Positions 24,807 through 34,780 of a stretch of 64,000 bases of DNA are shown in pieces; within the stretch, counting starts at the first letter, position 1, and each line of letters starts with the position of its first letter. Below the pieces are notes generated by a model that was not told the origin of the DNA, ran no database searches, and worked only from the letters and a program-made list of their open reading frames with translations. The translations under genes were made by a program, and so were the position numbers. This DNA is from Oceanospirillum sp048270425 (lineage in GTDB: Bacteria; Pseudomonadota; Gammaproteobacteria; Pseudomonadales; Halomonadaceae). The stretch spans positions 62,001-126,000 of the forward strand of contig JBLWSY010000009.1 in assembly GCA_048270425.1 (NCBI GenBank), in the 5' to 3' direction.

Positions 24807-25196
24807 ATGGAATTTTTTCTGCCAAGAGGTGAGAAAAGAGCTTTTCCAAGAACCCGGATCAGTCTTAACTGCGAACTTCAGGCTAAGGACAGTGACTCCC
24901 GGTTGCTGGGCCAATGCTTGGACCTGAGCACCACAGGTGCGCGGGTAATACTGTCCGAGACACTGGCATGCGGTTCAAGAGCTCACTTCAAACGGAGGGA
25001 GCATCTGGGGAAAGAACCATTTGAGGCGATAGTGGAAATAACGCGAATTGATATCATCAGTGACCACCTGGAGACAGAGGTCAGCCAAGAAGACGGCAAC
25101 ACAGAGGATCAAGCTGATAACAAGGGTGATGAGGGTAAAGAAGAAAATACGCCGAAACGTTACTGCGCCGGACTGAAAATTATCGAGATACTCTAA
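24807..25196 (+). CDS. PilZ domain protein
   Basis: 129 residues. The N-terminus KRAFPRTRISLNC carries the RxxxR c-di-GMP motif and CLDLSTTGARVIL the D-x-S-x-x-G motif, so both halves of the cyclic-di-GMP site are present. The domain is interrupted by a highly acidic loop (EDGNTEDQADNKGDEGKEE) before the last strand YCAGLKIIEIL, which is unusual. It lies divergent from the phosphatase/STAS pair, a similar signalling context. Target unknown. Confidence 0.88.
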   Translation: MEFFLPRGEKRAFPRTRISLNCELQAKDSDSRLLGQCLDLSTTGARVILSETLACGSRAHFKRREHLGKEPFEAIVEITRIDIISDHLETEVSQEDGNTEDQADNKGDEGKEENTPKRYCAGLKIIEIL

Positions 25197-25321
25197 GCAA
25201 TACCCCGTAAAATTGGCAGGTCGATCATACGGAACGACGTACACTGCCAGGGAAAACAAATGCCTATCAGGCAAGCCAGTGCTCACCTTACCGGTAGGAT
25301 AAACGGATGCTTGAGGCCTGT

Positions 25322-26047
25322 TTAAAAATCCTCATCAAGATCAAAATCATCGAAACCAGCGTCAAAGCGGTCTTCGACCTCACCATCTTTAATCTCATAC
25401 TCCCGATTCTGCAGATACGCGTCACGATAGAAAACGTATTTGTCGCCGCTGACCAGGTTCTCTTTGTCCAGCAGGCTTTCCCGGCGATGAACAAGGTCCA
25501 GAGCCAGAACGCCGTAAGTTTCTTCTTCTGAGAGCGGGGCATGCTCAATAGGATGTAACTGATAGTTCGGATAAATGCTCAGCGAGTCTCTGAGCGTACT
25601 GGGGCCCAGAAAGGGGATCACCACGTATGGGCCACTGCCGACACCCCATACAGCCAACGTCTGCCCCAGATCTTCTTTATGTTCTTCAATACCGATCCAG
25701 CTGGCAACGTCAAAAAGGCCAAAAATGCCTATGGTTGAGTTAATGACAAAGCGACCGGACGACTTAAGCGCATCTCCGGGCTTTGCCTGCAAAAGGTCAT
25801 TGACGGTTGTAGGGACTTCGCCGAGATTACTGAAGAAATTACTGACACCTGTACGCACAAACCTAGGTGTAATAAAGCGATATCCCTTTGCGGCCGGACG
25901 TGCGACGTAAGTATCCATGACCTCGTTGAATTCATGCACATTGCGGTTCCAACCTTCCCACGGATCACGATCCTGACTGGCCTGAACAGACACCGAGAAA
26001 AAAACAAAACCAAAGGAGATCATTATCTTTGTCAGCAAAACACGCAT
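25322..26047 (-). CDS. mlaA: MlaA family protein (VacJ), outer-membrane lipid asymmetry
   Basis: 241 residues. The signal peptide (ISFGFVFFSVSVQAS) is not a lipobox: no Cys follows, so unlike E. coli MlaA this is probably a soluble periplasmic form. DPWEGWNRNVHEFNEVMDTYVARP, PRFVRTGVSNFFSNLGEVP, NSTIGIFGLFDVAS and GPYVVIPFLGPSTLRD are the family blocks. It removes misplaced phospholipids from the outer leaflet with MlaC/MlaFEDB, which are not encoded nearby. The C-terminus is strongly acidic. Confidence 0.93.
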   Translation of the reverse strand: MRVLLTKIMISFGFVFFSVSVQASQDRDPWEGWNRNVHEFNEVMDTYVARPAAKGYRFITPRFVRTGVSNFFSNLGEVPTTVNDLLQAKPGDALKSSGRFVINSTIGIFGLFDVASWIGIEEHKEDLGQTLAVWGVGSGPYVVIPFLGPSTLRDSLSIYPNYQLHPIEHAPLSEEETYGVLALDLVHRRESLLDKENLVSGDKYVFYRDAYLQNREYEIKDGEVEDRFDAGFDDFDLDEDF

Positions 26048-26097
26048 TCAAGAATCCAAAAAGTAAGTCATTCCATTTATCGATCAGGGTTCACCGG

Positions 26098-27396
26098 TCA
26101 AAGACTGAGCTCTGCCCCCAAGCGGATGCCATGTCCAAAACCTTGCCAGCCGTCGGACACAAATTGAGCATCGGCCTTTGAATAGCGCCAAAGAGAATAT
26201 ACTTTTACCTTAGGGTTTGCATACCAGTTATGCCCCAAAAACCAGGAGTAATAATTCACCATTTGCGTACTGTCTGACCGATTTAGATTCAGCGCATCCA
26301 CACCTGTGATCCATTCAAAACTCCCCCAGGCTCCGACGGGCTTGGGCTGCTGCAAAACGCCCTGACGGTCAAAATAGCGAGGCTCGCCTTTGGTCAGCCA
26401 ACTGAATTCAACGTAATGACCGTTCAGCGATGCATCAATCCCATCATGAACCGCGTTGATCTGGCGGTAAAAGCTCTCTGACTGGACGGTAAGACCTTTA
26501 CGGTGCCAAACAAATTCCAGAGCGCCCCGCTGCTCACTATCAATCGCATTGCTTGCTGAGTTGAACAGGGAAATCGGCAAAATCAGGGCGGAATCCTGAA
26601 AGCCGGTATCCAGCGGTGAAGCACTCTCCTGCCAACGACTACCGACAAAGATATCTTTCAGACCAAGACTCAGGCCAAACTGCAGCTGTCCGGAATCTGA
26701 AGGTTGAGTCCGGCCCGCCAAACGTAAGCTGCCACTCCACGGACGACTGTCATCACCAACAACATGGGTATCTCGGTGATGAAAGACGCCGAACTGGCTT
26801 GTTGTCTGATCAGTGAGATAAGAAAGACGAATGCCTTCCGGTTTGTCCCGCCCGGTAACCGCAGATGATGCGATAAAGGGGGTCAGAAGTGTCAGTTGCT
26901 GCGGACGACTTTGGTTCTGCAGACCAAAAGATTCTGGCATTCGTCCGGCATGAAACCAAAGCCCTGCGTCAGGTAATAAATCCTTACGCCCTACAAGGGG
27001 TAACCGGCTTTGCGATGAAGAGGCTCTGGTAGAATTTTGCTCTGGTACGGTCAAATAGCCAACATAGGCTTCCTGAAGCTTAAGCTGGGTATCATCACTT
27101 TGAAAAGCAACATAGATATCACTGCGTGAAGCAAAAGCGCCCTCAAGATAAACCTGAGCCAAGGGTAAGCTGGCAGAGTCTTCTATCGGTTGAGATTCTG
27201 CCTTGGAAACCCCCTGATGATCTTCAATTTGTCCGCGAATCAACAAACCCAAAGTCAGGTTCTGCGTTGCCGCCCAGCAATCAACCGTTAACAGAGAGAT
27301 AAAAGCAGCCAACAACCAGGATTGGCTGTTGGCTGCTTTTTCGCGAATCACGCGGCTTAAGAACAATCGTTCTGAATGATATCGGCCTGTGAGCAT
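26098..27396 (-). CDS. Outer-membrane porin-like beta-barrel protein
   Basis: About 432 residues from ATG 27396, with a GAGG ribosome site 5 bases before it; this places the start just after the preceding stop. A signal peptide (SWLLAAFISLLTVDCWA) is followed by alternating hydrophobic strands throughout (RSDIYVAFQSDDTQLKLQEAYVGYL, WFHAGRMPESFGLQNQSRP). The barrel ends in the outer-membrane signature LGAELSL. It is similar in layout to phosphate-selective OprO/OprP porins; the solute is unknown. The gene follows hrpA and the hydrolase closely and may be read through from them. Confidence 0.8.
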   Translation of the reverse strand: MLTGRYHSERLFLSRVIREKAANSQSWLLAAFISLLTVDCWAATQNLTLGLLIRGQIEDHQGVSKAESQPIEDSASLPLAQVYLEGAFASRSDIYVAFQSDDTQLKLQEAYVGYLTVPEQNSTRASSSQSRLPLVGRKDLLPDAGLWFHAGRMPESFGLQNQSRPQQLTLLTPFIASSAVTGRDKPEGIRLSYLTDQTTSQFGVFHHRDTHVVGDDSRPWSGSLRLAGRTQPSDSGQLQFGLSLGLKDIFVGSRWQESASPLDTGFQDSALILPISLFNSASNAIDSEQRGALEFVWHRKGLTVQSESFYRQINAVHDGIDASLNGHYVEFSWLTKGEPRYFDRQGVLQQPKPVGAWGSFEWITGVDALNLNRSDSTQMVNYYSWFLGHNWYANPKVKVYSLWRYSKADAQFVSDGWQGFGHGIRLGAELSL

Positions 27397-27422
27397 GCTT
27401 GCCTCAATAGAGGTCCTCAGCG

Positions 27423-28364
27423 CTATGAAGTCAGTTGAGCTTCCGACTGAGGTAAGACTTCTTTCATCCATTCCAGTATCAGCGGGAAGTAATCCTCTTC
27501 CGCTTTAAGGTGCGTGCAAAGCTCATTGCGGGCATAGTTGGCTTTATTACCCACCTTAGACCCCAGCTTAATCATACGGCCGTTGTGATGGCCCAGCTCA
27601 AACATAAAGGCTCGGCAATCATGCTCGAGACCGCGCCAGGCCTGTTTTAAAGTAACAAAGTAGAGACTGGGCGGCAGACTGAGTTTTTCCATCGCAGCCA
27701 GATAATCAAAACCATCCCACTGATCTTTCCATTCACCATTGCGCCACTGAAGCGCATCGGAATAAAACGGCAGGGACTCATTCTTTTTACCAACTTTGAA
27801 ACGCTGAGAAGGGACAAAACCCAATAGCTTGCCCAGCGTTGGCATCATGCTTCGCTCGATAAAACCGTACCAGAAATTCTTGCGCTTGCCTCCGGGAATT
27901 AAAGCCCGCTGCGGACAGAAATGCAAAATGCCTCTCACTTTTTCCAGCAGTTCAGGCTGACGGGCGATCATGGCGCTCCAAAGCAGACTACCAAACTGAT
28001 AACCCACCAGGTAGATATCCTGATGGCGGCAACGCTTCTCAACGGATGACCAGATCAGCGGCAGATCTTCCTGCAGCACCTGTTTCAGGCCAAAGGGCTC
28101 CAGCTTCAACTGATCATTGGAGGCATCTCGCCCTCTCAGCTGACAAACAAAAACATCGTAACCTTTTTCAGCCAGGTAGTAGGCTAAACCTCCGCCACGC
28201 ACCTGATCAAAGAACACATCACTTCCCTGCATTAAGCCGTGCAGCATCAGCACGGTCCCCTTTACCTCACCATTACGGGGCGTGAAGCGATGCAGCCCTG
28301 CGGTCATCATAGGTGTTACCGGTAAAGAGATTCGCTCTTCGATAATTTGGCGATCTAAAGCCAT
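27423..28364 (-). CDS. Alpha/beta-hydrolase fold protein lacking the serine nucleophile
   Basis: 313 residues with a clear alpha/beta-hydrolase opening (GTVLMLHGLMQGSDVFFDQVRGGGLAYYLAEKGYDVFV). The nucleophile elbow, normally GxSxG, reads VGYQFGS here, with Gln at residue 123. A late GLEHDCRAFMFELGHHNGRM may hold the remaining Asp/His. It is either catalytically dead or uses another chemistry. Its ATG overlaps the hrpA stop (TGATG), so the two are translationally coupled. Confidence 0.8.
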   Translation of the reverse strand: MALDRQIIEERISLPVTPMMTAGLHRFTPRNGEVKGTVLMLHGLMQGSDVFFDQVRGGGLAYYLAEKGYDVFVCQLRGRDASNDQLKLEPFGLKQVLQEDLPLIWSSVEKRCRHQDIYLVGYQFGSLLWSAMIARQPELLEKVRGILHFCPQRALIPGGKRKNFWYGFIERSMMPTLGKLLGFVPSQRFKVGKKNESLPFYSDALQWRNGEWKDQWDGFDYLAAMEKLSLPPSLYFVTLKQAWRGLEHDCRAFMFELGHHNGRMIKLGSKVGNKANYARNELCTHLKAEEDYFPLILEWMKEVLPQSEAQLTS

Positions 28365-31300
28365 CAGGTTAACTCACTCCATAGTTTATCCAGCCGTTTT
28401 GCCGATACAGGCATCGCGGTGCCAAGTTGCTGTGCAAACAGAGATATCCGGTACTCTTCCAGCATCCATCTGAAAGGTATTAGCCGGTTGGCACTGCCTT
28501 CACGCTGTTTTAATTGTTCTGCTTTGGTTTGGTATTTTTCCCAGAGATCCGCCAGTTCCTGACTCCAGATCTGATCCCGCCCCCGGTTGATTCCGGCCTT
28601 ATCCAGACGAATAAGAATACCTTCGAGGTATCGCGGTAACGCTTCCAGCCATTCCGGCCCGGTCTGATGTAAGAAACCAGGATAAACCAGTTGTTCCAGC
28701 TGAAAGCGAATATCGCTGTAAATAAAGGCCAACGCCAGCGGAATTTTACCCTTTAAGCGCTTTAGAATCTCATGATTTAATTTAAGGATTGTGTGGCAAT
28801 GCTTCAATACTTCTTCCGCCTCTTTGCCAATAGACTCCTTACGGCTGTTCAAAAGTGCCATAAAGGCCTCAGCGTCACGGGGCACCGTACCGGTTTTCGG
28901 ATCTGCTGTCGCATCTGCTTTAAAGACCCGGTCAAACACGGCCAGCTGCAGATCCTGCACAAACTGCTCTTTCTTACCAAGGCTGTTAAACAGCAGAGCT
29001 GTCTGATTCAGACCCGGCAGAGATTTTTCTATCCATTTCACCTGTTGCGGCAAAGCCAGCATCAGCAGACGACGCACGCCCGGCCAATGATTGGCTTCAG
29101 CTTCGCCCTGAAGATCAAACAGACTGACATCGACATGATCCTTTTTATCCACCAGCGCCGGGAAAGCTTTCAGGACGATGCCCTGCTGTTCCTGTTCCAG
29201 AGCTTCCGGCAAGGTCAGATCCGCAGGCCATTCGGTTAAACCCTGACGCTTAAAGTTGTCATCGCCGCTGATACGCACCTGCTCGACGGAATGGCCGGAG
29301 AACTGCTCCAGCAGCTGATTCAGATCCCGGGACTGGCCGATCACTTTGCCTTTAACGTCCACCACCTGAATCAGCATTTTCAGGTGAGGTTCCAGAGTAT
29401 CTGTTTGCCACAGAGCCGGATCGATACGCAGGCCGGTTTTGCGGCGCAGGCGTTCAGCCAGATGCTCGGTCAGCGGCTCATCACAGGGTTCCAGCAAAGG
29501 CAGAATCTGATCGACATAATCCGGAATCGGGACAAAGTTTTTGCGCACCTGCTTGGGCAGATTTTTAATCAGCGCGATACATTTTTCCCGCAGCATGCCG
29601 GGCACCAGCCACTCCAGCCGGTGTTCATTCACCTGCTGCAGACCTGCTACCGGCACCTGAATACTGACGCCATCCTGCTGTTTGTTATCCGGCTCGAACC
29701 GGTAATCCAGCGCCAGCTTCATCCCCTGCAGCCCCAACTGATCAGGGTACTGGGTTTCCAGTGCGACCTCATCAGGATCACGCTGCTTCAGGGCGTCCGG
29801 ATCAAAGAACAGAATCTGAGAATCGTCTTTTTCAGCGGTTTTGCGCCACTTCTCAAAACTGGCACCGTTGTATATCCCCTCGGGAATACGTTCGTCGTAG
29901 AAGCGGAACAGGGTGTCATCATCCACCAGAATATCCCGGCGGCGCACCTTGGATTCCAACTGCTCAACATCGGCAATCGCCTGCTGGTTATAGCGGTAAA
30001 AGGACGCTTTACTGTCGTACTCACCTTCCACCAGACCGTTACGGATAAAGATCTCACGGGAGACAACAGGGTCGATCGGGCCGTAATGCACCCGACGATT
30101 TGGCACCACCGGCAGGCCGTACAGGGTGACTTTCTCATCCGCGACCACCTGAGCACGTTTTTTCTCCCAGTGGGGTTCACTGTAGCTGCGCTTGGTCAGG
30201 TGTTTGGCGTAACGCTCCACCCATTCCGGTTCAATTTTCGCCACCTGACGGGCATAAAGCCGGCTGGTTTCCACCAGTTCTGCTGCCATCAGCCATTTAG
30301 GCTGCTTTTTGAACAGTGCTGAGCCGGGGAAAATATGGAACTTGCGGTTACGCGCCCCCAGATATTCACGGTCTTCGAGCTTCATACCCAGATGACTCAA
30401 TAAACCCGGCAACAGGGACTTATGCAGATCTGCAGTTCCCGCCGGATTGATATTAAACTCCAGCTTCAGCTCTTTACTCATCAGCTTCAGCTGATGGTGC
30501 ACATCGCGCCATTCGCGCATGCGCAGGTAGGAAAGGAAATTCTTGTGGCACCACTTGCGGAACTGGCTGTTGGAGAGCTCCTGACGCTGCTCTTCATAAC
30601 CGTTCCAGAGGTTCACATAAGCGAGCAAATCTGAGTGATCGTCTTTCCACTGCTTGTGTTTTTCGTCTGCCGCCTGCTGTTTGTCATGCGGACGTTCCCG
30701 CGGGTCCTGGGCACTCAGCGCACTGGCGATAATCAGTACTTCATTCAGCGCGCCATGTTCCGCACCGGACAACACCATACGACCGATGCGCGGATCAATC
30801 GGCAGACGCGCCAGCATACGACCGACTTTGGTCAGGCGTTCTTTGTCATCCACCGCGCCCAGTTCGTGCAGGAGACGGAAACCATCACGGATAAAACGGT
30901 TGTCCGGTTTATCGACAAAAGGGAAGGATTCAATTTTGCCCAGACGCAGATTCAACATCTGCAAAATCACCGAGGCGAGATTGGTACGACGGATCTCCGG
31001 ATCAGTAAACTCCGGACGACCGACAAAATCCTCTTCACTGTACAGACGGATACAGCAACCTTCAGAGATACGGCCACAACGACCTTTACGCTGGTTGGCA
31101 CTGGCCTGAGATACCGCTTCCACCGGCAGACGCTGCACTTTGGAGCGGTAGCTATAACGGCTGATACGGGCAGTACCCGGATCGATCACATAACGGATAC
31201 CCGGCACGGTCAGAGAGGTTTCCGCCACGTTGGTGGACAGCACAATACGCCGACCGGCATGACTCTGGAACACCTTGTTCTGCTCTTTAGCACTTAAGCG

Positions 31301-32353
31301 AGCATAGAGCGGCAGAATCTCCGTGCCGCGCAGATTGGCGCGCCGCAGCACTTCGGCAGTCTCGCGGATCTCGCGCTCGCCGGGCAGGAAGATCAGAATA
31401 TCCCGCGGGCCGGTGCCCCACTTACGTTCCCGCTCGATCTGTTCAATCTCTTCTACCGCTTCCAGAATGCCCTGATGCAGGTACTGGTCGAAGTCACGTT
31501 CATCATCGTCCTCCAGCTCCATCAGCGGACGATAGATTACATCTACCGGGAAGGTACGGCCGGACACTTCGATCACAGGGGCATTGCTGAAGTGTTTCGA
31601 GAAACGCTCCACATCGATGGTTGCGGAGGTGATGATAAGTTTCAGATCCGGGCGTTTCGGCAGCAGCTGTTTCAGGTATCCCAGCAGGAAGTCGATGTTG
31701 AGGCTACGTTCGTGAGCCTCGTCAATAATGATAACTTCATAGCGATTGAGAAAACGGTCGTTCTGGGTTTCTGCCAGCAGAATACCGTCGGTCATCAGCT
31801 TAACCAGGGTATTGTCTGTTACCTGATCGGTGAAGCGTACCTGATAGCCCACCTGCTCACCCAAAGGCACTTTTAGCTCTTCGGCAACACGGTCGGCAAC
31901 GGTTCGGGCGGCTAAACGACGGGGCTGAGTATGACCGATTAAGCCTTTGACGCCTAAGCCCAGATCAAGGCAGATTTTCGGAATCTGGGTAGTTTTGCCG
32001 GAACCCGTTTCGCCGGCGATCACCACAACCTGATTATTTCTGATCGCCTCAGCAATGTCCTCTTTCTTCTGGCTGACCGGCAAATTTTCAGGGTATTCCA
32101 CCTTAGGAATCAGCCTGGCGCGCTGAGTCGCTTTCTGGGCTGAACGCGCAATCTGTGCAGAAAGCTTCTGCAGTTTCTCCGCATCATTTTGCTTCTTCGC
32201 CTGACGCCAGCCCTGCTGCAGCCGGAAACGGTCTTTCAGCATCACCTTAGCCAACAAGGATTCAACCTGAGCAGGGGTTACGTCTTTCTCAGGTGCAACC
32301 TTGTGTTCAGGCTGTTCCGGGGCAGCGGTTTGCGGGGTATTGTCTGAAGCCAT
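28364..32353 (-). CDS. hrpA: ATP-dependent RNA helicase HrpA
   Basis: 1329 residues, the expected HrpA size. Order: basic N-terminus; DEAH helicase core with GETGSGKTTQ (Walker A at about 114-121), DEAHERSLN and the QRKGRCGR motif VI; HA2/ratchet and OB-fold domains; and the long HrpA-specific C-terminal DUF3418 region. It unwinds RNA and helps resolve stalled ribosomes and process fimbrial mRNA in E. coli. First gene of a probable hrpA-hydrolase-porin run. Confidence 0.97.
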   Translation of the reverse strand: MASDNTPQTAAPEQPEHKVAPEKDVTPAQVESLLAKVMLKDRFRLQQGWRQAKKQNDAEKLQKLSAQIARSAQKATQRARLIPKVEYPENLPVSQKKEDIAEAIRNNQVVVIAGETGSGKTTQIPKICLDLGLGVKGLIGHTQPRRLAARTVADRVAEELKVPLGEQVGYQVRFTDQVTDNTLVKLMTDGILLAETQNDRFLNRYEVIIIDEAHERSLNIDFLLGYLKQLLPKRPDLKLIITSATIDVERFSKHFSNAPVIEVSGRTFPVDVIYRPLMELEDDDERDFDQYLHQGILEAVEEIEQIERERKWGTGPRDILIFLPGEREIRETAEVLRRANLRGTEILPLYARLSAKEQNKVFQSHAGRRIVLSTNVAETSLTVPGIRYVIDPGTARISRYSYRSKVQRLPVEAVSQASANQRKGRCGRISEGCCIRLYSEEDFVGRPEFTDPEIRRTNLASVILQMLNLRLGKIESFPFVDKPDNRFIRDGFRLLHELGAVDDKERLTKVGRMLARLPIDPRIGRMVLSGAEHGALNEVLIIASALSAQDPRERPHDKQQAADEKHKQWKDDHSDLLAYVNLWNGYEEQRQELSNSQFRKWCHKNFLSYLRMREWRDVHHQLKLMSKELKLEFNINPAGTADLHKSLLPGLLSHLGMKLEDREYLGARNRKFHIFPGSALFKKQPKWLMAAELVETSRLYARQVAKIEPEWVERYAKHLTKRSYSEPHWEKKRAQVVADEKVTLYGLPVVPNRRVHYGPIDPVVSREIFIRNGLVEGEYDSKASFYRYNQQAIADVEQLESKVRRRDILVDDDTLFRFYDERIPEGIYNGASFEKWRKTAEKDDSQILFFDPDALKQRDPDEVALETQYPDQLGLQGMKLALDYRFEPDNKQQDGVSIQVPVAGLQQVNEHRLEWLVPGMLREKCIALIKNLPKQVRKNFVPIPDYVDQILPLLEPCDEPLTEHLAERLRRKTGLRIDPALWQTDTLEPHLKMLIQVVDVKGKVIGQSRDLNQLLEQFSGHSVEQVRISGDDNFKRQGLTEWPADLTLPEALEQEQQGIVLKAFPALVDKKDHVDVSLFDLQGEAEANHWPGVRRLLMLALPQQVKWIEKSLPGLNQTALLFNSLGKKEQFVQDLQLAVFDRVFKADATADPKTGTVPRDAEAFMALLNSRKESIGKEAEEVLKHCHTILKLNHEILKRLKGKIPLALAFIYSDIRFQLEQLVYPGFLHQTGPEWLEALPRYLEGILIRLDKAGINRGRDQIWSQELADLWEKYQTKAEQLKQREGSANRLIPFRWMLEEYRISLFAQQLGTAMPVSAKRLDKLWSELT

Positions 32354-32525
32354 GCAGGAAGAAACCTCTGGTAAAACTCAACGCGTATTCTGAGGACAAA
32401 ACGATTAAGGGGCAGTATTTTACCCTGTTTGTGTATAAAACGCAGAGGATTTCCGGTAACAGCCTGAAAACCCAGTGTTTCCTGTCAGTCTCAGTTAGCT
32501 TTAACGGAGCATAAAACCCGGGCAC

Positions 32526-32547
32526 AAAAAAAGGGGCCGAAGCCCCT
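32526..32547 (-). terminator. Rho-independent terminator after fadD
   Basis: Reading leftwards: GGGGC, UUCG tetraloop, GCCCC, then seven T. Confidence 0.92.
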
Positions 32548-32605
32548 TCCCTCACAGACATTGCGCTGCCAGCCATCTGACTGGCGCCTCAATCTATCTC
32601 AGCAA

Positions 32606-34303
32606 TCACGCAACCTGACTTTGTTTCTGTTTGATATTTGCTAACTCTTCATCTCGCAGGGTACGACGCAGCACTTTACCCACGTTGGTTTTTGGCAGCT
32701 CATCACGGAACTCAACCTGCTTGGGAACCTTGTAACCGGTCAGGTGGCTACGGCAATATTCCTGCACCTCTTTTACGGTCAGGTTTTCATCACGACGCAC
32801 CAGGAAAACCTTGATCGCCTCACCGGTTTTATCATCCGGCACACCAATCGCTGCCGCTTCAATAATACCGGCATGAGATACGATCACATCTTCCACTTCA
32901 TTCGGATAAACATTAAAGCCGGACACGTTGATCATATCTTTCTTACGATCCACGATGCGGACAAAACCATCATCCTGAATCACCGCCATATCACCGGTAT
33001 GCAGCCAGTTATCAGCATCAATCATCTCTTTGGTGGCAGACTCATTTTTCCAGTAGCCCATCATCACCTGCGGGCCTTTCACACAGAGTTCACCCACTTC
33101 ACCATGCGGCAGGTCATTACCGTCTTCATCCACGGTTTTCAGATCGGTCGATGGAACAGGCAGGCCAATAGTGCCCAACTGAGACTTACACGGGATGTTA
33201 AAGGTGGCAATCGGTGAGGTTTCGGTCATACCGTAACCTTCATTGATGTGACAACCGGTAACAGCGTGCCATTCCTCTTCTGCCGCATGGGTCAAAGCCA
33301 TCCCCCCTGAAATGGTTAGTTTCAGTTTAGAGAAGTCCAGTTTTTTGAAATCATCCCGGTTGGCCAGAGCGACAAAGAGCGTGTTCAAACCGATAAAACC
33401 GGTAAACTCATTCTTACTCAGCTCTTTGACAAAAGCCGGCAGATCCCTTGGGTTAGTAACCAGCAGAGAGTGATTGCCGGATTCCATCAGCACCAAACTA
33501 ACGGTAAAGCTATAGATGTGATACAGAGGAAGAGGCAACACGATAGTTTCTTTGCCTTCATCCAGAATGGTATTCAGAATGATGCGGGCCTGCAGCATAT
33601 TTGCGACCAGGTTACAGTGGCTTAGCATTGCACCTTTGGCCACCCCGGTTGTCCCGCCGGTATATTGCAGAACCGCCAGATCTTCCGATTTCGCATGATG
33701 CTCCTGCAACGGCAACGCCTTACCTACAGCCAGTACATCACGATATGAGATCGCATTTGGAATACTATAATCCGGCACCATCTTTTTGACATAACGCACC
33801 ACACTGTTGATCAGGGTGCGCTTGATAAAGCCGTGCATATCCCCAAGCTGGGTCACAATCACATGTTCAATATCGGTATCCGGCAGAACTTTCTCTGCCA
33901 GATGTGCCATATTCGCCAGCACCACAAGCGCTTTGGCGCCGGAATCCTGAAACTGGTGCCGCATCTCGCGCTCGGTGTACAGCGGATTAGTATTAACGAC
34001 CACTAACCCGGCACGCAAGGCACCAAAGAGTGCAATCGGATACTGAAGGGTATTAGGCAGCTGAATAGCAATACGTTCGCCGGGCTTTAATCCCAGATGG
34101 TTTTGCAGGTAGGCGGCAAAATCACGGGCCAGCACGTCCAGTTCAGCAAAGGTGATGCATTTACCCATATTGGTAAAGGCCGGGCGATCCGCAAAACGCT
34201 CACAGGCCTCGTCAAGAACATCCAGTATAGAGCTGTATGCGGTCAGGTCGATCTCACTTGAGACACCTGCCGGAAAGCGCTCTTTGAAGAACGGACTCAT
34301 CAT
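32606..34303 (-). CDS. fadD: Long-chain fatty acid-CoA ligase FadD
   Basis: 565 residues. It is an ANL-superfamily enzyme: AMP-binding motif YTGGTTGVAKGAMLSH, the VNTNPLYTEREMRHQ block and GLNTLFVALAN typical of FadD, GYGMTETSP, LHTGDMAVIQDDGFVRIVDRKKDMI, and the C-terminal catalytic Lys in PKTNVGKVLRRTLR. It activates imported fatty acids to acyl-CoA on the inner membrane. A PsrA/FadR-like operator lies 117 bp upstream. Monocistronic. Confidence 0.96.
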   Translation of the reverse strand: MMSPFFKERFPAGVSSEIDLTAYSSILDVLDEACERFADRPAFTNMGKCITFAELDVLARDFAAYLQNHLGLKPGERIAIQLPNTLQYPIALFGALRAGLVVVNTNPLYTEREMRHQFQDSGAKALVVLANMAHLAEKVLPDTDIEHVIVTQLGDMHGFIKRTLINSVVRYVKKMVPDYSIPNAISYRDVLAVGKALPLQEHHAKSEDLAVLQYTGGTTGVAKGAMLSHCNLVANMLQARIILNTILDEGKETIVLPLPLYHIYSFTVSLVLMESGNHSLLVTNPRDLPAFVKELSKNEFTGFIGLNTLFVALANRDDFKKLDFSKLKLTISGGMALTHAAEEEWHAVTGCHINEGYGMTETSPIATFNIPCKSQLGTIGLPVPSTDLKTVDEDGNDLPHGEVGELCVKGPQVMMGYWKNESATKEMIDADNWLHTGDMAVIQDDGFVRIVDRKKDMINVSGFNVYPNEVEDVIVSHAGIIEAAAIGVPDDKTGEAIKVFLVRRDENLTVKEVQEYCRSHLTGYKVPKQVEFRDELPKTNVGKVLRRTLRDEELANIKQKQSQVA

Positions 34304-34419
34304 GACTTCTTCTCCCGTTTCTTTATTGTTATTGGCTCGCTCGCAGGGGAGCTACAGAGGTTGTTATCTTTATGCGCATCAACATAAACCAGTTACAAAT
34401 AAAAGTAAAACACTCGATT

Positions 34420-34433
34420 GAAACGCACGTTTG
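34420..34433. promoter_or_regulatory. PsrA-like fatty-acid regulator site upstream of fadD
   Basis: GAAAC-GCAC-GTTTG, matching the [CG]AAAC-N2-4-GTTT[GC] pattern of PsrA operators in Pseudomonas and relatives. The location, 117 bp before the fadD start, is appropriate for repression relieved by acyl-CoA (inference). Confidence 0.5.
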
Positions 34434-34651
34434 TTTTATTAATCAGATAAATCAAATAAAGCACAAACACTTTTTTTGCCTTGGCAAACCATCGATGATC
34501 TGAATTAAGCGTTAATAAAATAAGCTTTCCATCAGAATAGACCGGAATGAGATAAGAAAGTTTTAAACATTCCTGCGCCATTCTATCTCAATCATTAAAA
34601 TAGCGCTAAATCTGGCCTGAAGGGTTCCGGCTCTGGTTAGGAAAAAGAAAT

Positions 34652-34676
34652 AAAAAAGGGAGCACTATGTGCTCCC
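34652..34676 (-). terminator. Terminator of the acyl-CoA synthetase gene
   Basis: Reading leftwards: an 8-bp stem GGGAGCAC/GTGCTCCC with three-base loop, then six T. Confidence 0.88.
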
Positions 34677-34780
34677 CAGATACCCAATACGGGCAAAATT
34701 TTACAGACAGGAAAGGACGGAACGCCCGAAGCGAGTTATTTCGGCACGCTCTGTCTTGAGCCCTAAGGCCCGATTAAGCC

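Larger units (their letters stand above)
34304..34780. other. Intergenic region in front of fadD
   Basis: About 477 bp, AT-rich, between fadD and the second acyl-CoA synthetase gene (both minus). It holds the fadD promoter region, the PsrA-like site (34420-34433) and the terminator of the upstream gene (34652-34676). No further gene seen. Confidence 0.5.
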
